Below are positions 59,109 to 64,000 of a stretch of DNA of 64,000 bases, in pieces. This DNA is from Microvelia longipes. Taxonomy: Eukaryota; Arthropoda; Insecta; Hemiptera; Veliidae. The position numbers were made by a program, and so were the translations under genes. Positions within the stretch are counted from its first letter, which is position 1. Each line of letters starts with the position of its first letter. The DNA lies in assembly GCA_018340805.1 (NCBI GenBank), contig JACMZG010000008.1, positions 73,048,549 to 73,112,548 of the forward strand. The letters are read 5' to 3'. Under the pieces are notes generated by a model that had not been told where the DNA came from, searched no databases, and saw only the letters and a program-made list of their open reading frames with translations.

Positions 59109-59198
59109 ATTAAAGTTATTAATTGTTCAAGTATATAACTTGAATCATATGAATTCAGTAGATTTTAAGAACAGTGTTGGTTATCAGTTCAGAGGAAG

Positions 59199-59204
59199 AA
59201 TAAA
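59199..59204 (+). terminator. Candidate MSH6 polyadenylation signal
   Basis: AATAAA about 90 bp after the MSH6 stop codon, the nearest canonical hexamer. The DNA is so AT-rich that chance occurrence is likely, so it is only a candidate. Confidence 0.4.
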
Positions 59205-59644
59205 CGTAAAATACTTCAGCATGAGAAAAAAAACATCTTTGAAAGAGAGGAAGAAAAATGTTCAAATTCATTTCACTAATGAAATGAGCAAAAGACATGG
59301 TGGAATTCTGTAAAAAGAATCTTGAATTAAACTGTTTGTATATCCTTGGGTTGAGTTCAGATTTGTTTGTTTGTTAGGTTTCAGTGAACTACTTTTAATT
59401 TCCTCCTTTTTAACAAATAATGTTATTAATCAGTATCAATAGTGAAATTAGTCAAGGGTAGCATTCAATCATTTGTTTAATTTTTGGACTCTTTATTATA
59501 TTATTTTTTAATTTTAATGCATCGACATCACAGGTCACGAGTGTCTATTCTATTTATACCTTTATCAGTTTTATGTATGACTCACGTATGACTTATATTA
59601 TTGCTAGTTTATTATATACATTATCAACTGTATTGGTCTCCATA

Positions 59645-60580
59645 ATAAGTATAAGTTATGTGTTTGGGTGCTAAAGAGACAAAAGGAAAATTTAGATGTT
59701 ATATTTAAACAATATTTCGCTCTTCATCACACAGAGCATTTTTAAGTTATTAAAATTGAGGTAAATGAAATCGAAACGCATATCAATAATAATAATACAT
59801 ATTTTGTAAAAAGCCAAAAGAAAGACAGATGAGCATCCAAGAAATAATTAAAACCAAAATTTTGAGAGTGAATTGATAACTAAATAATTTATTGAACACA
59901 AAGAGACTAATACTTAGATGGTGTACTTAGGCAGAATAGCACAGTAATAAGGGGTCTAGAAGTGAGACAGCTTTTACTAGGTGCCATAACTGTACTTTCC
60001 TCTACCATAGTCTCCCTAGAAAGAGTCTAGATACTCCCCCACCCCTCTACAACTCCTATTGTAGCTCGGACTCTACAAACGGCGGGCATTTTTCAGTGAC
60101 TCCACATTAAACCACTTTATTCAACACAGACAATTAAAGAATGCATGCAATAAATAATAATTCAAACTTATTTTAAATTTAATTTACTTAATTTAAGACA
60201 AAATAGTGGAAAAATTTACATTGGATTGTAATTACAATGAAAAATAAAAAAATGATGTCACTAATGTACAGTTATGGCACCTAGCTACCCAAAGAATTAT
60301 AAGAGCTGTTGTATCCTCCCTCTAAGTATTAGTATCTTTGATTGAACAACAGTTTCTCAACTAAGGTTTAAATTAATATGTCGGACACTAGATTTAATCT
60401 TGAACTCAGTCTTAGTAAATAGAAAAATAACGATGAAATAAAAATCTGAATAACGATTTTATTTACCTCAATTTTAATAACTTGAAAATGCTCTGTGTGA
60501 TGAAGAGCAAAAAGTTGTTTAAATATAACATCTAAATTTTAATTTTGTCTCTTAAGCGCCCAAACACATAACTTATCTTT
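59645..60580. repeat. Foldback element J, host of element I
   Basis: Arms of about 120 bp: ATAAGTTATGTGTTTGGGTG, TTTAAACAATATTTCGCTCT, TCATCACACAGAGCATTTTT return inverted at 60455-60580 (GAAAATGCTCTGTGTGATGA, CCAAACACATAACTTAT). Element I lies between them. Confidence 0.85.
59886..60345 (+). mobile_element. Terminal-inverted-repeat element I, copy 2
   Basis: CAAAGAGACTAATACTTAGA at the left and TCTAAGTATTAGTATCTTTG at the right are inverse of each other. Subterminal CTAGGTGCCATAACTGTAC and GTACAGTTATGGCACCTAG also pair. Shares blocks with the inverted copy at 53222-53729. No transposase. Confidence 0.85.
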
Positions 60581-60584
60581 TATT

Positions 60585-61370
60585 ATTGCTAGTATTATTT
60601 GGACTTTACTTTTACTATTTACTTAAGATATCACTCACCTGCAGTATATTATTATTATTTTATTGTGTGGGTAGGTATAAAACCCATGTACTGTGACTTT
60701 AAGTCATTTGTACAAAATCCGTGGTATAACTTCAGGCTTAGCTTAGGGGAAGCAGACCAGGGCGGGAGAAGGAGAGATATGCCTTTAGGGTTGGACACAG
60801 ACTGGAATGATTGACCAGGAATCTTGGAAAAGAAGATTGATCAAGATGATGAAACTTGTTCACACTCCTAGGTCTTTTATATGTGTAGGGAGGAATTATT
60901 TATATATTATAATATCTGTAATAATTATATATTACCTACATCCCCTGTGTCGACGAAAACTGAGACATAGGTCTGTTTACCTCGACAGGACCCCAAATGT
61001 GTATTTTTTTAATAAATCTTTTATTTCTCAATATTTGCAATTTTTTTTACAAATATTAAAAAATTTACACAATAAATATTTATAAAATAAAAACACATAA
61101 AAATATTCATCTGCCATTAGGCCTTATTATGTAAGCTGATAAAAGAAAGCCTTGTAAACCAAGCTGGTCTTGAGACTCGTAGTCTCAAAAACGTCCATAA
61201 TTCAGAGCGCAAAAGCGAAATTACTCCACTTTGGTTGGCATTGAATTTAGAACCTCTTGATTAATAAGCATTGATTCCAACCGGAAAAAAACCCTTAAGG
61301 ACTTGAACAACGATCACCCTTTCGTTATCAATTTCTTATTAGTGACGGTGGCGCTGCTATGGACTTTGAA
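60585..61370. other. Downstream region, nothing recognised
   Basis: Short open frames at 60599-61085 carry no motif. 60950-60985 (GTCGACGAAAACTGAGAC) may be a retroelement scrap. 61300-61375 repeats 28010-28060 inverted. Confidence 0.45.
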
Positions 61371-61377
61371 TCATGAA

Positions 61378-61570
61378 TAGAGCTCTTCTGATACTGAAGT
61401 TGAAATCTTCTGATACCGAAGTTGTAATAGAGATTATACTGATATCAAATTTGATATAGAGGTTCTGCTAATATTAAAGTTGAGATAGAGGTTCTACTGA
61501 TTCTGAAGTTAAATCAAAGTTCTACTGATTCTGAAGTTAAATCAAAGTTCTACAGATACTGAAGTAAAGC
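61378..61570 (+). repeat. 28-bp minisatellite
   Basis: About seven degenerating units of TTCTACTGATTCTGAAGTTA plus AATCAAAG; the last three are nearly identical. Confidence 0.88.
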
Positions 61571-61574
61571 ACAT

Positions 61575-62750
61575 CAGATAAAAATTGTGGCAATTATTTG
61601 TAGAATTACATTGCGTTGACTATGAATCTCTCTAAATATGACTTTTTTTTGTTTAATTTTTAATTATGATGTCTGTTGATTTATTTGATAAAAATAACTA
61701 AGTTTAAGTAATTTTGTACTCCTGTTTACCTCAATCTGAAAAAAATGGTTATTTCTTTTTATGCTCTTAATTGTAATTTTTGTTCCTATTAATTAGTTAT
61801 TCAAAATAGTATTATTATACATGTTTCTTTAGTATTTTTTTTATTAATTGTTAATTTTTGTATTCCTTTTTGTATTAATATAATTATAGTTTAGATGAAG
61901 TACCTAGGTTGTTTGTTTGGCACATGAACTAGAAACACTACATATGCCTCCATGTACACTAGTCTACTCTGCTCTATTCTTCTATATTAGTTGATGAAGA
62001 CTACTATTAACATGTTTTAGTCAAAAACTTTCAAATGCTTTAGACATTATAATGCACCAACATTTATATTAGAATTTTATGAATAATCGAACATTAATTA
62101 ATAATAAAACATAATAATTCAGTGACTGGAAGCATTGCCAACTTTTTTTTATAAGAAAATTGTATATTGTTACAGTGGCAGCATTTCTTAAGATCACCAG
62201 TGAGCCGGCTCGCTGGTATCAGTTATGCTCCTTCTATATATAGTATTATTCTTAGCTTATTATTCTCTACTTTACTAGGTCTTTCAGAATGAGTAGAAAG
62301 TTCTTCTTTACAATTCGTTTAAAAACACAGTAGTTTATTGTAGTTTTGACACACCCAAACATAGTTCTTACTCCAATTTGCTTTATTGTACACTTGAGTA
62401 GTGTGCTGAACAAACCTTATTACAAAAAGTAGTATATTTGTGAGTTACGTTGTGTTTGTGCCTTCTGATGTACAAATAAAATTAATAAATGATTTTATGT
62501 TTTTTTTTGTTTTTAGATACTTTTCAAAGAAAAAGTAATGCTAATCTGGTGTGATTCCAAGAATATACAAAGACTATGCTTTAACATGCCTGCTCAGATC
62601 CTAAAATTCCATCAACTTTTTTCCTAGAAGCAAAAAAAAATTTCCCAATTTTATACTTACAATTTACATATAAATTATTTGATAACAGTTATTAGTGCAT
62701 GAAGGAAGTAAAATGAGCTATTTTATTTCTAGCTTCCAACTTAATTCCTG
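61575..62750. other. Downstream region, nothing recognised
   Basis: AT-rich; no gene, array or inverted repeat found. Confidence 0.5.
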
Positions 62751-62754
62751 AGGC

Positions 62755-62870
62755 AGAGCTGAAGTAATTAAGGTTTATGAATCCCCAGGTGCAGCCGAGA
62801 GAATTCTTATTCTCGAGGCGAAGTCGAGAGATATAATACTAAATTGTTCCAGAGGTGTAGCCGATGCATG
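62755..62870 (+). repeat. Short GAGGYGNAGYCGAG-type repeat
   Basis: Four spaced motifs: GAGGCAGAGCTGAAG, CAGGTGCAGCCGAGAG, GAGGCGAAGTCGAGAG and GAGGTGTAGCCGATGC, 30-40 bp apart. Likely a small interspersed array. Confidence 0.6.
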
Positions 62871-63261
62871 CAAATTTAAAGCAAGAGAAAAAGAGCCATT
62901 TACTCTTGTGCATACAAAATTTTATCTCCAAATGAAAGATTAACACTTATGATAACAAATTATATTTTTAATCTAAAAATTAAAACACATATTTTTTTTT
63001 TATTCTGTAACAAAATAACAGAAACAAGTATTTGAGAATTTAATAGGAATCAAATGTGCAATTATTACAATGTTTTATAGCAATTTCTTAATTTATATTA
63101 TCATTGGCGTTTTCACGCGTTTTATATTTGAATAGCATCACTTTGCTTCATAACAACTGTTTATTCATTTGTTGAACAACTAAATATTTGTCTTGCAACT
63201 GATACTTTATTTATTTAAATCGAATTTTCGATTTAGCCCTCCATAACACTTGCGGATTGCC

Positions 63262-63437
63262 ATTAGTTTAGTTTTTTGTGTTTGTTTATTGAGCCTAGTT
63301 ATAGTGAACTATAATGATGGAAGACGAAAACAATTTTGTTTATGACAGTGATTGTTTTTTAATTTGTCTTCTATCATTATAGTTCACTGTAACTAGGCTT
63401 AATAACCATAAAATTAATAAACAAAAACTAAACTAAT
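63262..63437. repeat. Hairpin element
   Basis: TTTATTGAGCCTAGTTATAG then TGAACTATAATGATGGAAGA folds on TCTTCTATCATTATAGTTCA then CTGTAACTAGGCTTAATAA; the outer TTAGTTTTTTGTGTTTGTTT pairs with AAACAAAAACTAAACTAA across a small bulge. Stem about 70 bp. 63440-64000 shows nothing further. Confidence 0.82.
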
Positions 63438-64000
63438 TATCTAAAATAAATTAAATTACTGTGTAAATTTTAATTAGAAACAGTTAAAAATTCATAACAT
63501 TTAGATAAGTTTAGTTTTTCCATGGAGTGATGAGCAAAACAAAATATTGTTGCCGACATAAATTCTCTGAAACTCTGTGTTCACAACCCACGTATTAATT
63601 AAGTTGGCATCCCACCTTGTACTTTTTATTTTGCATTTTAATTTTTAGCCTGCATTTTCAGGTGCAGGATGAAAAGCATTACTTTGGTCCTGTAAAACTA
63701 TAATCAAAAAGTTAATTTTAGTCCCTTTGGAGATAGAGAGTATTCCTGATGATGTTATAAAGTTTTTTTTGAGAATAATTAGGCCTTATCCACATCTGTG
63801 GCAGGCACAGTTTTCGAGATTATTATCACATTTCTGGTAAACTCTCTTCGCTCAAATGACTGATTCAATTTCAATGAAAGTAGGCTCGAAAATCTAGTCC
63901 TACAAAATGAGGAACTGATCAGGTTTTGAAAATTATCCAACTCTGGGTATCAAAATTTAACAACCCTTGTAAAAAAATATTACAATTAAAAAATTACAAA

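Noticed and set aside
60599..61085. Two short open frames downstream of MSH6 as a gene
   Set aside because: No splice structure, no motif and no codon pattern; the lengths are within chance for this DNA.

Overview
This is animal nuclear DNA, very AT-rich, with GT-AG introns and dense transposable-element debris. One gene spans nearly all of it. MSH6, the MutS-homologue subunit of the MutS-alpha mismatch-repair dimer, is on the + strand from an initiator ATG at 98 to a stop at 59106-59108. I could follow it through 22 coding exons by joining conserved MutS segments at GT/AG sites with matching phases. The product would be about 1,097 residues. It lacks the PWWP domain found in vertebrate MSH6, as fly MSH6 does. 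That, the repeat types and the nested glycosyltransferase suggest an arthropod or another invertebrate; a hemipteran-like insect is only a guess.

Coding content: exons 1-3 (98-4979) encode a degenerate PIP-box-like N-terminus and an acidic then basic linker. Exons 4-8 (12222-18474) encode the mismatch-binding and connector domains, including the Phe-Tyr-Glu mismatch-reading motif. Exons 9-18 (19180-50707) encode the lever and clamp. Exons 19-22 (52399-59108) encode the ABC-type ATPase with Walker A, Walker B and the H-loop. Exon 16 carries an apparent frameshift with an in-frame stop. The only other intact protein gene I support is an intronless type II membrane glycosyltransferase with a DXD motif at 43584-44567, on the minus strand inside MSH6 intron 17.

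The introns hold most of the interest. They contain (a) three copies of a tRNA-Ser-like SINE, each with target-site duplications; (b) several copies of a SINE-like repeat with a 5S rRNA internal-promoter segment; (c) LINE-type reverse-transcriptase remnants at 10-11.9, 31.6-32.3 and 38.3-39.9 kb and an L1-type ORF1 at 42-43.1 kb; (d) Penelope-like remnants with GIY-YIG pieces at 32.6-33.3 and 40.3-40.9 kb; (e) an internally deleted Tigger/pogo element at 53979-54838 and a hAT-like element at 24107-25904; (f) more than a dozen long inverted-repeat (foldback) elements, some nested in each other; and (g) minisatellite and satellite blocks, the largest being a GCGAGCGAAGCGAGC array at 6.8-8.1 kb and a roughly 58-bp array at 51-52 kb.

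Downstream of MSH6 (59109-64000) I see a possible polyadenylation signal, two nested inverted-repeat elements, a 28-bp minisatellite and a hairpin, but no further gene. No rRNA gene, functional tRNA gene, CRISPR array or prokaryotic feature is present. All element and family calls come from reading the sequence; no database search was run.
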